Shown here piece by piece: positions 9,315 to 17,767 of a stretch of 64,000 bases of DNA. The notes beneath the pieces were generated by a model. The model ran no database searches and was not told where the DNA came from. It saw only the letters and a program-made list of their open reading frames with translations. The DNA is from Tindallia californiensis (GTDB taxonomy: Bacteria; Bacillota; Clostridia; Peptostreptococcales; Tindalliaceae): assembly GCF_900107405.1 (NCBI RefSeq), contig NZ_FNPV01000008.1:1-64000 (forward strand), read 5' to 3'. Position 1 is the first letter of the stretch. Each line of letters starts with the position of its first letter. The position numbers and the translations under genes are program-made.

Positions 9315-9353
9315 AAGAGACTTCTCTCATTCATTGAGAGAAGTCTCTTTTAT
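9315..9353 (+). terminator. Intrinsic terminator after pdxS
   Basis: A 15-base-arm hairpin (9315-9329 with 9335-9349, five-base loop) is followed by TTTTAT on the plus strand. It sits between the convergent pdxS and ABC permease genes and may work in both directions, since the minus side also has T-rich sequence. Confidence 0.85.
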
Positions 9354-9385
9354 AGGCTTCACATATAACCTTTAGAGCAACCCCT

Positions 9386-10672
9386 TTAACTAAGTCGCTT
9401 TTTTGTTTGCAACTGTTTTTTCCAAGCATGCATTACTAAGGAGAGTCCGATAACGCCATAGGCCACAAATACCCGGAAATACTCCCCTAACTGAGCATCC
9501 CCAAATAGATTCCGACCAGCCAGCGGCGATACAATAAAAAGAGTGTGGAACAAGAAAGTTCCCAACAATGCATGGCTGATTTTTGCATTGGTAACAGAAG
9601 CACCACCGATTAGCAAGGCTGCAACAGAGTAAAGCCCTATCTGCTCATGACTTCCATAGGTACTGAAGGTTCCTAAATTCTGTAAAAAGATAATATGCCC
9701 CCAGGAGGCCAATGTGGTGGAAAGAATCATGGCCAATAAGCGTGTATTATCTGAGTGAATTCCGGAAACCTGTGCAATATGCCTATCCTGCCCAACAGTC
9801 CGGAAATCTTGTCCCAGCTTCGTTCGCACAAAATAAGAAGTAAATAAACAAAGTAACGCAATCAATACTACCGTCAAAACAGGTACTTTGATAAAGTTAA
9901 TGTAAGAAACAGTGCTTCGGATATAAAAACTCCACCCAATTAACAAAGCTCCTACAGCGGCCGATAAGAGGTATTTTTTTGCCCCCGCTACCTGAGCAGA
10001 TCCTGGTATTCCTTTGAGATACCGGTAAATTCCATGACCTATTGCCGCTATCCCCGCCATAATTGCTGTAACGGTAAAGGGCAAATACCATACATCATCA
10101 ATGGCATACCGTAAACCGCCAGCTAAGTCAACGGTTGTTCGGAGACCAACACCAGAGCTGAGCACCAGCGTTTCATTCTCAAAAGGAATCACCGATCCTA
10201 GTAATAAGAGAAAGATAAATTGGTAAATTCCATTCGAGAAAAAGCCTAAGATCAAGCCGGTAATCATTTCCTGACCTTTCGTCCGATTAAACAATTTTCC
10301 CGTTAGGTATCCTAATAAAATCGCTAATGGGGTTGTTAACAGTACGGTAATAAAAATACCCTTCATTCCTGGAATTTCCCAGTGGGTTACCATAATAACA
10401 GCCGCTTGGGCACACATTGCCCCTAAAACAATCGCAAAGTTCAATCCCATCCCGGCCATAACCGGCAGTAACAGCGCCAATACTAAGAAACTGTTTCGAA
10501 CCATACGGGTAATCACATCATCCAAAAGAAAAGAAAAGGTGAGCCCTGAATAATAAAAGCCAATCCAGCAGATAATCACAAATAGAATCGTCACCATATT
10601 TCCTACAATAAATTGCTTCACTTTCTGTGGCCCACTCTGTTCTGGTGGTGTCACGATTTTTTGATTTTCCAT
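9386..10672 (-). CDS. ABC importer permease (branched-chain/ribose-type), distal
   Basis: A 428-residue inner-membrane permease of the BPD_transp_2 class used by BMP-type nucleoside and by ribose importers. About eight to ten hydrophobic segments are visible, with the conserved GLNFAIVLGAMCAQ and IGGASVTNAKISHALLGTFLF stretches. It directly overlaps the preceding permease stop. It is the last gene of the four-gene importer operon. It is longer than its partner (346 residues), mainly through an insertion near the middle. Confidence 0.88.
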   Translation of the reverse strand: MENQKIVTPPEQSGPQKVKQFIVGNMVTILFVIICWIGFYYSGLTFSFLLDDVITRMVRNSFLVLALLLPVMAGMGLNFAIVLGAMCAQAAVIMVTHWEIPGMKGIFITVLLTTPLAILLGYLTGKLFNRTKGQEMITGLILGFFSNGIYQFIFLLLLGSVIPFENETLVLSSGVGLRTTVDLAGGLRYAIDDVWYLPFTVTAIMAGIAAIGHGIYRYLKGIPGSAQVAGAKKYLLSAAVGALLIGWSFYIRSTVSYINFIKVPVLTVVLIALLCLFTSYFVRTKLGQDFRTVGQDRHIAQVSGIHSDNTRLLAMILSTTLASWGHIIFLQNLGTFSTYGSHEQIGLYSVAALLIGGASVTNAKISHALLGTFLFHTLFIVSPLAGRNLFGDAQLGEYFRVFVAYGVIGLSLVMHAWKKQLQTKKRLS

Positions 10673-11712
10673 TACTCGCCACCTCCTATTTGAGTCAGAG
10701 CATAGAGGATGATGCCGTTACTGACGATAATTCGAGTGATTTCAGCTAAGCTGCCTAGTGACATCACTTTGTTCGCTACGGGAAGTGAAACGACTAACAA
10801 AGACTGAAACAAAAAGGTTCCAATAATAACATTGGAAATATTCGCTTTTTTAATAGAAGCTCCACCGATCAAAACAGCCGCCGTTGCCGCAAAGCCCATA
10901 AACATTGGTGCTTGATAGAGTTGAATAAACCCAAAACTCTGGCCATAAACAACAATGCCTACAGCCCCTAACACGGTTGATAAAACAGTTCCCACAATAC
11001 GCATTTTGTTTTCATGAATTCCAGATGCTAGGGCAAATCTCGGATTATCACCAACGGCTTTCATCGAAATGCCGGTCTGACTCCTCAAAAATAGCCACAT
11101 CAGAAAACAGCAGGCACCGAAAAAGAGCAGTAATCCTGTGGGAATGGTAATACCAAAGATATCAAAAGAAGCCCAATTGTTTAAGATTCTTTCGTAACGG
11201 CCCTGAAGTGTAATGGTTGTTCTAAGACCTGTGCCAATAGGCCAGCGCATGTCCTCACTTTTGAAGGGAAGTATCAGCCAGGCAATACTCATTAAAGAAA
11301 CAATTGAAAAACCGGCATAAGTAGCAATGGTCATTTCCGAACCTTTTACCCGGTTTAACAACAGTCCATAAAGCACTCCCGCCACAATGGATAAAGGAAT
11401 GGAAATAAAAACAGCTACAAAGAATGCCGTAAACCCGACCAAATCCATTTCGATGGCGATCAGTCCACCTAGCAGTCCGCAAACAATACCAATAGGAATT
11501 CCAAAGTTTAATCCAATGCCAGCCAAAATGCCAGGAACCATTGCCAGCACTAGTACACCATTCATACCTGTACGAACCAATGCATCGGATATCAGGTCCG
11601 TAATGGGTATATCCAGCATAATCGCCGAGATACATAGAAAAATCAAAAAGGCTATAATGATGACCCTTGGCAGCCCAAATCTGTCAATAAACTTTTTTAC
11701 GTTACTCATCAA
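10672..11712 (-). CDS. ABC importer permease (branched-chain/ribose-type), proximal
   Basis: A 346-residue permease and partner of the one at 9386. The paired motifs GIGLNFGIPIGIVCGLLGG and LIGGASIKKANISNVIIGTFLF match the equivalent positions in the second permease, showing a duplicated pair. The start (MMSNV) overlaps the ATPase stop by four bases, so translation is coupled. The complex would import a small solute bound by the DUF3798 lipoprotein. Confidence 0.88.
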   Translation of the reverse strand: MMSNVKKFIDRFGLPRVIIIAFLIFLCISAIMLDIPITDLISDALVRTGMNGVLVLAMVPGILAGIGLNFGIPIGIVCGLLGGLIAIEMDLVGFTAFFVAVFISIPLSIVAGVLYGLLLNRVKGSEMTIATYAGFSIVSLMSIAWLILPFKSEDMRWPIGTGLRTTITLQGRYERILNNWASFDIFGITIPTGLLLFFGACCFLMWLFLRSQTGISMKAVGDNPRFALASGIHENKMRIVGTVLSTVLGAVGIVVYGQSFGFIQLYQAPMFMGFAATAAVLIGGASIKKANISNVIIGTFLFQSLLVVSLPVANKVMSLGSLAEITRIIVSNGIILYALTQIGGGE

Positions 11713-13313
11713 CTTCCACCTCCTTGCTTTTTCACCTTATGATATTCTCCTGCCATCATCAGTCCAAAATCAACATCAGCAGCATTTGGCGGAAGAGTTC
11801 CTTCCACTTTTCCTTCATTCACAATAGCAATTCGGTGAGAAATAAGACGAAGTTCCGCTAACTCACTAGAAGTCATGATAATGGTCATTCCATGTTCCTG
11901 GTTAAGCTTTTTCAATGTGTCTAACACTAATTTCTTTGCACCTACATCAATTCCACGAGTAGGCTCTGAAACAAAGAGAACCTTTGGATTAAGCGTAAGG
12001 GCTCTCGCAATGCATACCTTTTGCTGATTACCTCCACTCAGCCGCTTTACCGGCTGTTCCGGTCCTGTACAACGAACATCCAGCTCTTCAATCATTTTTA
12101 AGGCATGTTCACGAATCGCTTTGCTATTTTTTTGTGAAAATGGCCCAAACTGATTCAAAAACTGTTGTTGAATTTTCATAGCTGTCACAACAATGTTCAT
12201 TTCAATAGACGTATCCAACAACAAGCCAATGCCTCTCCGATCTTCCGATACAAAGGCAAGCCCCCGCTCCAAAGATTCCCAGGGATCAGTGAGCTTTATT
12301 GGTTTCCCATCTAGTATGATTTCTCCCTCTGTCTGGTAAAGTCCCATGATTCCATTGGCCAGACCAATTTTCCCCTGCCCGGCAAGACCACCTATCCCAA
12401 GAATTTCTCCTTCATAAATATCCAGGTCTACTCCTTTGATTTCTTCTCCCGGCATATCGACATAGACATTTCGAAGTGACATCTTAACCTTTTTCTCTCC
12501 TTGACTTTCCACCACATTCTGATCCATTTTGATCTCACGGCCTACCATCAAGTTAGCCATTTCCATCACATCGCTATCTTTTGTATCCTTCGTAACTACA
12601 TGTTTCCCATCTCTCAATACTGTGATGCGATCTGAAATCTGCTTTACCTCGTCCAGGCGGTGAGTAATAAATAAAATAGCAATTCCTTCCGAAGCGATAA
12701 GCTGCATGGACTCTAGTAGTCTCTGTGCTTCATTTTCTGTCAATACAGCTGTAGGTTCGTCAAAAACCAGGACTTTTAGGTTTTTTTTGTCAATCTCTCT
12801 GGCAATCTCTACAAACTGCATGTAGCCTACCGGCAACCCTGCAATTCGAACCCACTCTTCAACGTTAAGACCCAGTTTATCAAGAGCTATACGAGCATCC
12901 TTATTCATCGCATCAAAGTTTAATACTTCCAGGCGCTTACTCATAAAACGGCTCACGATACTGGGATTAGTTATTTCTCGGTTCAACTTGATGTTCTCTG
13001 TAATAGAATATCCCGGAATCAACATAAATTCCTGATGAACCATCCCTATGCCTTTATGCATAGCTTCCACAGGCGATTTGATATTCACTTTTTCCCCATC
13101 TACCAGCACGTGCCCTTCAAAACCACCAGTGCTATGAATTACTGACATTCCAAACAAAATATTCATTAAGGTGGATTTCCCTGCTCCATTTTCACCCAGT
13201 ACGGCATGGATTTCGCCAGGTTTTAGCTCAATGTTAATATTTTCCAAAACCCGTGTGCCATAATACTCTTTTCCAATGCCTTTCATTTCAAGAACGTATT
13301 CCGAATTTCTCAA
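11709..13313 (-). CDS. ABC importer ATPase with two nucleotide-binding domains
   Basis: Two ABC domains in tandem, as in ribose and BMP-type nucleoside importers. The first has Walker A GENGAGKST and Walker B VLVFDEPTAVL. The second has a degenerate Walker A region (GGLAGQGKIG), the signature LSGGNQQKV and VLFVSEPTRGID, where the usual Asp before Glu is Ser; asymmetry of the second domain is typical. I place the start at the TTG at 13313, giving 534 residues (MRNSEYVLEMKGIGKEYYG), because GGGAGGT stands just before it. Longer frames upstream lack a ribosome site and add no homology. Confidence 0.9.
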   Translation of the reverse strand: MRNSEYVLEMKGIGKEYYGTRVLENINIELKPGEIHAVLGENGAGKSTLMNILFGMSVIHSTGGFEGHVLVDGEKVNIKSPVEAMHKGIGMVHQEFMLIPGYSITENIKLNREITNPSIVSRFMSKRLEVLNFDAMNKDARIALDKLGLNVEEWVRIAGLPVGYMQFVEIAREIDKKNLKVLVFDEPTAVLTENEAQRLLESMQLIASEGIAILFITHRLDEVKQISDRITVLRDGKHVVTKDTKDSDVMEMANLMVGREIKMDQNVVESQGEKKVKMSLRNVYVDMPGEEIKGVDLDIYEGEILGIGGLAGQGKIGLANGIMGLYQTEGEIILDGKPIKLTDPWESLERGLAFVSEDRRGIGLLLDTSIEMNIVVTAMKIQQQFLNQFGPFSQKNSKAIREHALKMIEELDVRCTGPEQPVKRLSGGNQQKVCIARALTLNPKVLFVSEPTRGIDVGAKKLVLDTLKKLNQEHGMTIIMTSSELAELRLISHRIAIVNEGKVEGTLPPNAADVDFGLMMAGEYHKVKKQGGGS

Positions 13314-13413
13314 AGAGCGTACCTCCCTATTAAACGAGTTTTGATCATATAAAAGTGTGCAAGGTAAACAACCTTGCACACAGTTTTTGTATACCATTCT
13401 CTCATTTTTTCAT

Positions 13414-14574
13414 TTAGAAAATAATTGGTGCTCCTAAGTATAAGAAGAAATGATCGTATCCCTCATAATTAGACAATTCGATATCGCCACCAGCAATTTC
13501 GCTCATAATAGAAGTTAACACAGCCGCATCCGCTTTACCATCTGTATTGCCTTCCAGATATTCAATAGCATACTCAACGCCAGCTTCTACGTACATCATA
13601 TTCACTGGTACCGACCAAGTTCCTACACGTCCTTGCATATCCGCTTCGGCACATTTGTTGCCTATTTCAGTAATGATATAATCCAAATCTCCCGCTTGCT
13701 CTTCTGATACTGAAATACCAAGGGCTGCCGGTAGTGCGTGGTAAGGAGATGGACAGCATTGCACTGGATATAAGGCACCATGCTCAACGGTCTGACGGAT
13801 CATTGGCTCCATCATCGCACAGTTACTTCCAAAGAAAGCTGTGTTTTTTCCAAATTCTTCAATTTTTCTTGGCACATCTTCCATAATAAACTGTTGCGTT
13901 CCCGGAACACCAGCATCACCGGTTGGATCCGGAGCATCTTCTTCAATAAAAGTTAAGCCAATTCTTTCCGCTTCTTCTTTCATCAAATCACGTCTGGAAG
14001 CCAGCATTTCGTAAGACATATGCCTTGGGAAAGAATAGTGCACCAGCACTTCAGCGCCCATTTCCTGAGCTTGTTGCGCAATTTGAGGGCCTCTTGCTAA
14101 GTCATTGGTCTGAATGATAACATCCCCATAGTCCGCAATAACATCCGGATCTTCACCAGGTACCCCTAAGACAATCAGAATATCATCTCTGATTTCTCTT
14201 ACCCGAGCAATGGCTGCCGCCGCTCCCGGAACAGCCTGTACCATTACAATGGCTTTTACATCAGGATCTGAAGCCATTGCCATCATATTAGTGATGGTCG
14301 TTTCCTGTTCCTGCATAAACCGATCTGGGTAGGTCGATAAAACAATCATATCACCATATTTATCTCTCATGTTTTCAGCTGCTCGGAATTCTTCTTCCCC
14401 TTGCGAAACTGTCCCTGTCATAATACCAATTTTGTAATTAGAAGACGTTTCTTCTACTGCATCAGCCGTTTCCCCGCCATCCTCCGCCGGTTCTGCCGCT
14501 GGCTCGGAACCACCACATCCAACAAGACTAAAAACCATCATCATTGCTAATAACAGTGCTAATGTCTTTCTCAT
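13414..14574 (-). CDS. DUF3798-type substrate-binding lipoprotein of the importer
   Basis: A 386-residue lipoprotein: signal peptide with lipobox FSLVGC-GG at residues 15-20, an acidic linker, then a periplasmic-binding fold (YKIGIMTGTVSQGEEEFRAAE and repeated alternating segments). It belongs to the DUF3798 group of BMP-like proteins. A double-Cys stretch (YPVQCCPSPYHALPAALG) lies near residue 275. It is the first gene of the operon with an ATPase and two permeases, so it is the ligand-binding component. The substrate is not known; nucleoside-like or other small solutes are plausible. Confidence 0.85.
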   Translation of the reverse strand: MRKTLALLLAMMMVFSLVGCGGSEPAAEPAEDGGETADAVEETSSNYKIGIMTGTVSQGEEEFRAAENMRDKYGDMIVLSTYPDRFMQEQETTITNMMAMASDPDVKAIVMVQAVPGAAAAIARVREIRDDILIVLGVPGEDPDVIADYGDVIIQTNDLARGPQIAQQAQEMGAEVLVHYSFPRHMSYEMLASRRDLMKEEAERIGLTFIEEDAPDPTGDAGVPGTQQFIMEDVPRKIEEFGKNTAFFGSNCAMMEPMIRQTVEHGALYPVQCCPSPYHALPAALGISVSEEQAGDLDYIITEIGNKCAEADMQGRVGTWSVPVNMMYVEAGVEYAIEYLEGNTDGKADAAVLTSIMSEIAGGDIELSNYEGYDHFFLYLGAPIIF

Positions 14575-14947
14575 TTACATTCCTCCCTTTATTATGGTTA
14601 CCCCACGAACGTATTCATTCAGATATACACCTTATTATCTGTGCCACAAACAGATCCTTAACAGAGAATACATCGCTCTACAATCCCTATGAACCCCTCT
14701 TTTCTCTATTCCTCAGCACTGATGTATATCATATGTTAAACACGTCTCACTTACAATTTTACTTGAAATATTCAAAAATATCAAGCAATATTTTTATTCT
14801 GACAATTTTTATCGCATCAATGTTCTTTTTATTATACGAATTTCTGTTTTTGTTCTTTTTTGTTTGAATCATTTCATCATTTTCCGAAAATTGTTCACAC
14901 TCTTAATGGTGTCCGCTTTATCAAATCCTCCTATACCAAGATTCCTC
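14575..14947. other. Intergenic region before the DUF3798 importer
   Basis: These 373 bases are AT-rich with no supportable gene. On the minus strand TATAAT at about 14836-14831 could be the -10 box of the importer operon, giving a leader of about 250 bases. No known riboswitch motif was recognised in that leader. Confidence 0.4.
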
Positions 14948-15967
14948 TTATTTTTGCTCCAGTTTCATATCACCATCCTTAATCCATCCCTTTTGCCACA
15001 TGATTTTGTAGATGGTATAAGTCACCACCGCCGGAAGAAAAAAATGAAGAAGACCTATTTTCATCAGCACATCACCACTCATACCCATGGCTTCCACGGT
15101 TCCGAATTGCCCGACCAGTCCGCTGGTTCCCATGCCAGCGCCGGTAGGCACATTTTCCATGCGAAAAACCGTGGTCGAAAAGGGACCAATGATAGCTGAA
15201 GCAAAAGTAGGCGGCATCCATATAAGGGGATTGCGTACAATGTTGGGAATCTGTAGCATAGATGTTCCTAGTCCCTGAGATATTAAGCCCCCCATCCCGT
15301 TATCCTTATAGCCAGAAACAGCAAAACCGATCATCTGACAACAGCATCCTACGGTTGCTGCACCGGCTGCCATACCACTAAGTTCTAACATAATACAAAG
15401 AGCCGCACTGGAAATAGGAAGCGTTAATGTCATCCCCACAATTACGGCTACGAAAGCACCCATGGGTAAGGGATGAATTTCCGTAATCGCCATGATAAGG
15501 GCTCCTAACTGCACCATCAACCCTCCGATCACAGGTCCTATAAACATACCGCTTAATACACCTGTAATCATGGTAGTAACTGGTGTTACCACAATATCTA
15601 CTCGAGTTTCTCCAGCAATCAATTTTCCAAATTCCGCTCCAACAACCGCTGCCACAAAACAACCCGCTGGGCCACCCATCTCATAACCAGCCATCCCTGT
15701 TACGGCTGACGTAAACAGTACCAACGGCGGTGCTTTCAAACCATAGGCAACAGCAACGCCAATAGCCGGTCCTGCCATGCTCATAGCAAGGCTACCCATT
15801 TCTTCCAGAATCATAATACCTAATTGTTCACCAAGTACGTTAAGAATTAAACCAACAATCAATGATGCAAACAAACCAAGCGCCATCGCTCCTAATGCTT
15901 CTATTCCATATCGTTTCAAGGAAAAAACAACCTGTTTTTTTGCTAAAAACGCTTTTACTTCCTTCAT
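14948..15967 (-). CDS. PTS_EIIC_2-type membrane protein (stand-alone IIC)
   Basis: A 339-residue, strongly hydrophobic protein of the PTS_EIIC_2 group, with eight to ten helices and many Gly-rich helix pairs. An extra 14 codons upstream are possible, but GGAGGTGGCAAGAG places the ribosome at the ATG used here (MKEVKAFLAKK). No EIIA or EIIB gene is adjacent and the protein has no phosphorylation domain, so sugar phosphotransfer cannot be inferred. It is divergent from the pyrimidine operon. Function unknown. Confidence 0.82.
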   Translation of the reverse strand: MKEVKAFLAKKQVVFSLKRYGIEALGAMALGLFASLIVGLILNVLGEQLGIMILEEMGSLAMSMAGPAIGVAVAYGLKAPPLVLFTSAVTGMAGYEMGGPAGCFVAAVVGAEFGKLIAGETRVDIVVTPVTTMITGVLSGMFIGPVIGGLMVQLGALIMAITEIHPLPMGAFVAVIVGMTLTLPISSAALCIMLELSGMAAGAATVGCCCQMIGFAVSGYKDNGMGGLISQGLGTSMLQIPNIVRNPLIWMPPTFASAIIGPFSTTVFRMENVPTGAGMGTSGLVGQFGTVEAMGMSGDVLMKIGLLHFFLPAVVTYTIYKIMWQKGWIKDGDMKLEQK

Positions 15968-16164
15968 CTCTTGCCACCTCCATATTATTTGGTATTCCTG
16001 CCAAAACACTTTGTATCACTCATTAATAAGTATCTTACCAGACTCTCTATAGATTTTTCCTGTTTGTTAAAAAATAGACATCTTTTCTTGTCTTAAATCC
16101 TATCATTAGGACTTGACCTTTCTTCTCTCCCATGATATTCTAATAAAAATAATTGTTTATCCCT

Positions 16165-16261
16165 TTAATCTGGTCCCGTGAGGCTAGAAAGGCATTCCGC
16201 AATAGACATTACGACCTGTCTGCCTTTTTGTTCCCTCGGAACGAAAAGGCTTTTTGTTTGC
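16165..16261 (+). promoter_or_regulatory. PyrR-type transcription attenuator before pyrBI
   Basis: The leader contains GGTCCCGTGAGGCTAGAAAG (16171-16190), which matches the conserved PyrR-binding loop (UCC-GNGAGGCU). It is followed by a terminator: GCCTTTTTGTTCC, loop CTC, GGAACGAAAAGGC and a T-run. A segment just before the terminator (AAAGGCA near 16187) can pair with TGCCTTT of its 5' arm, giving an antiterminator. UMP-bound PyrR would favour termination, so pyrBI is expressed when pyrimidines are short. pyrR itself is not in the window. Confidence 0.8.
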
Positions 16262-16290
16262 CGGAAAAGGGACACAAAGGAGGCATTCTT

Positions 16291-17226
16291 TTGAATCTAG
16301 AAGGAAGACACCTGATTGATCCCCGTGATTTAAGCGTAACTGAATTAACTGAATTGCTAGACCTAGGCCTTAAGATGTATGAAAATCCTGCTATTTTTGC
16401 TGATGCTTGTCATGGTAAAATCCTAGGCACTTTATTTTATGAACCCAGCACTCGCACCAGGCTAAGCTTTGAATCCGCAATGCTTAGACTTGGCGGACGA
16501 GTACTGGGTTTTTCTGATGCCGCTACCAGTAGTGCTTCTAAAGGTGAAAGCTTAGCTGATACCATCCGGGTATTAGATGATTACGCTGACGTTTTAGTGA
16601 TGAGGCATCCAAGAGAAGGTGCACCAAGACTGGCGGCAGAATACTCAACAGCACCGGTGATTAATGGAGGAGATGGTGGTCATCAACATCCTACCCAAAC
16701 CCTGACCGACCTTCTTACCTTAAAGAAATATCTGGGCAAGATCGAAAACCTTAAAGTTGCCTTTTGCGGCGATCTTCTCTTTGGCCGCACAGTCCATTCC
16801 TTAATCAAAACTCTAAGTCGTTTTCCGGGTATGGAATTTTTTCTGATTTCGCCACCAGAACTTCGGATTCCTTACCACTTAAAAGAAGAACTGTTAGAAG
16901 AGTACGAAGTAAAGGTAACTGAAACCAGTCAACTGGAAGATTGCATTACAGAAATTGACCTTTTGTATATGACACGTATTCAAAAGGAACGTTTTTTCAA
17001 TGAAGAAGAGTATGTAAAGTTAAAAGACAGCTTTATTCTTTCCAGAGAAAAACTGGCTCCTGCTAAAGATTCTTTACTGGTACTGCATCCACTGCCAAGG
17101 GTTAACGAGATTCAGTATGATGTAGATGAAGACCCTCGTGCCAGGTACTTCGATCAAGCGAAAATGGGTGTTTATATACGGATGGCATTAATATGTGCTG
17201 TGTTGGGGGTGAAGTTACCATGCTAG
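16291..17226 (+). CDS. pyrB: Aspartate carbamoyltransferase catalytic subunit
   Basis: Catalyses carbamoyl phosphate + aspartate to N-carbamoylaspartate in pyrimidine synthesis. Key motifs are STRTRLSFE (carbamoyl phosphate binding), HPTQTLTDLLTLK and LPRVNEI. The start is the TTG at 16291 after AAAGGAGG, giving 311 residues, the normal length. The longer frame from 16153 runs through the attenuator and is not protein. It overlaps pyrI by seven bases. Confidence 0.96.
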   Translation: MNLEGRHLIDPRDLSVTELTELLDLGLKMYENPAIFADACHGKILGTLFYEPSTRTRLSFESAMLRLGGRVLGFSDAATSSASKGESLADTIRVLDDYADVLVMRHPREGAPRLAAEYSTAPVINGGDGGHQHPTQTLTDLLTLKKYLGKIENLKVAFCGDLLFGRTVHSLIKTLSRFPGMEFFLISPPELRIPYHLKEELLEEYEVKVTETSQLEDCITEIDLLYMTRIQKERFFNEEEYVKLKDSFILSREKLAPAKDSLLVLHPLPRVNEIQYDVDEDPRARYFDQAKMGVYIRMALICAVLGVKLPC

Positions 17227-17648
17227 AAGTAACCGCCATTAAAAATGGAATTGTTATTGATCATATTCCGGCAGGAAAAGGACTTAGGATTTTTGAAAAG
17301 CTGCGCCTGGACCGTCATCAGGCTCAAGCTGTGCTTCTTATGCACGTTAAAAGTCGTAAAAGAGGTTCTAAGGACATTATTAAAATCCAGGATGATCTAA
17401 CGGTAGATCTTCGAATTTTAGGATTGATCGATCCAGGAATCACTGTCAATTACATTGAAAACGAAGAAATTATCGATAAAAAGCTGGCAGGTTTACCGCA
17501 GGTTGTCACAGGGCTTTTTCAATGCAAAAATCCCCGGTGTATCACCGGGGTAGATGATTGTGCTGTACCTGAATTTACGCTGGTGCCTAATGGGAAAATT
17601 CGATATAAATGTTCTTACTGTGGGACGCTGACGGAGTACAAATTGTAG
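17220..17648 (+). CDS. pyrI: Aspartate carbamoyltransferase regulatory subunit
   Basis: A 142-residue PyrI. The N-terminal allosteric domain begins LEVTAIKNGIVIDHIPAGKG. The C-terminal zinc domain has the four cysteines CKNPRC and CSYC. It assembles with PyrB and gives feedback control by CTP and activation by ATP. The ATG at 17220 overlaps the end of pyrB; earlier in-frame codons encode the pyrB tail region in another frame and lack a ribosome site. A terminator follows. Confidence 0.96.
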   Translation: MLEVTAIKNGIVIDHIPAGKGLRIFEKLRLDRHQAQAVLLMHVKSRKRGSKDIIKIQDDLTVDLRILGLIDPGITVNYIENEEIIDKKLAGLPQVVTGLFQCKNPRCITGVDDCAVPEFTLVPNGKIRYKCSYCGTLTEYKL

Positions 17649-17666
17649 TCCTCCTTAGGAACAGAG

Positions 17667-17698
17667 GGGGCGGAGTTGATTTTCTTCGCGCCCCTTTA
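17667..17698 (+). terminator. Weak terminator-like hairpin after pyrI
   Basis: GGGGCG (17667-17672) pairs with CGCCCC (17689-17694) around a 16-base loop, followed by TTTATGT. The stem is GC-rich but the T-tract is short. Confidence 0.45.
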
Positions 17699-17767
17699 TG
17701 TCCTTTGTGGTTACAGATTTCTATTCTTTTGACTTTCAATTCATCTTTAATCATTCATCATTGCAAG

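Noticed and set aside
16153-16290. N-terminal extension of PyrB (46 codons)
   Set aside because: It runs through the PyrR attenuator; the TTG at 16291 has a strong ribosome site and gives the family's normal length.
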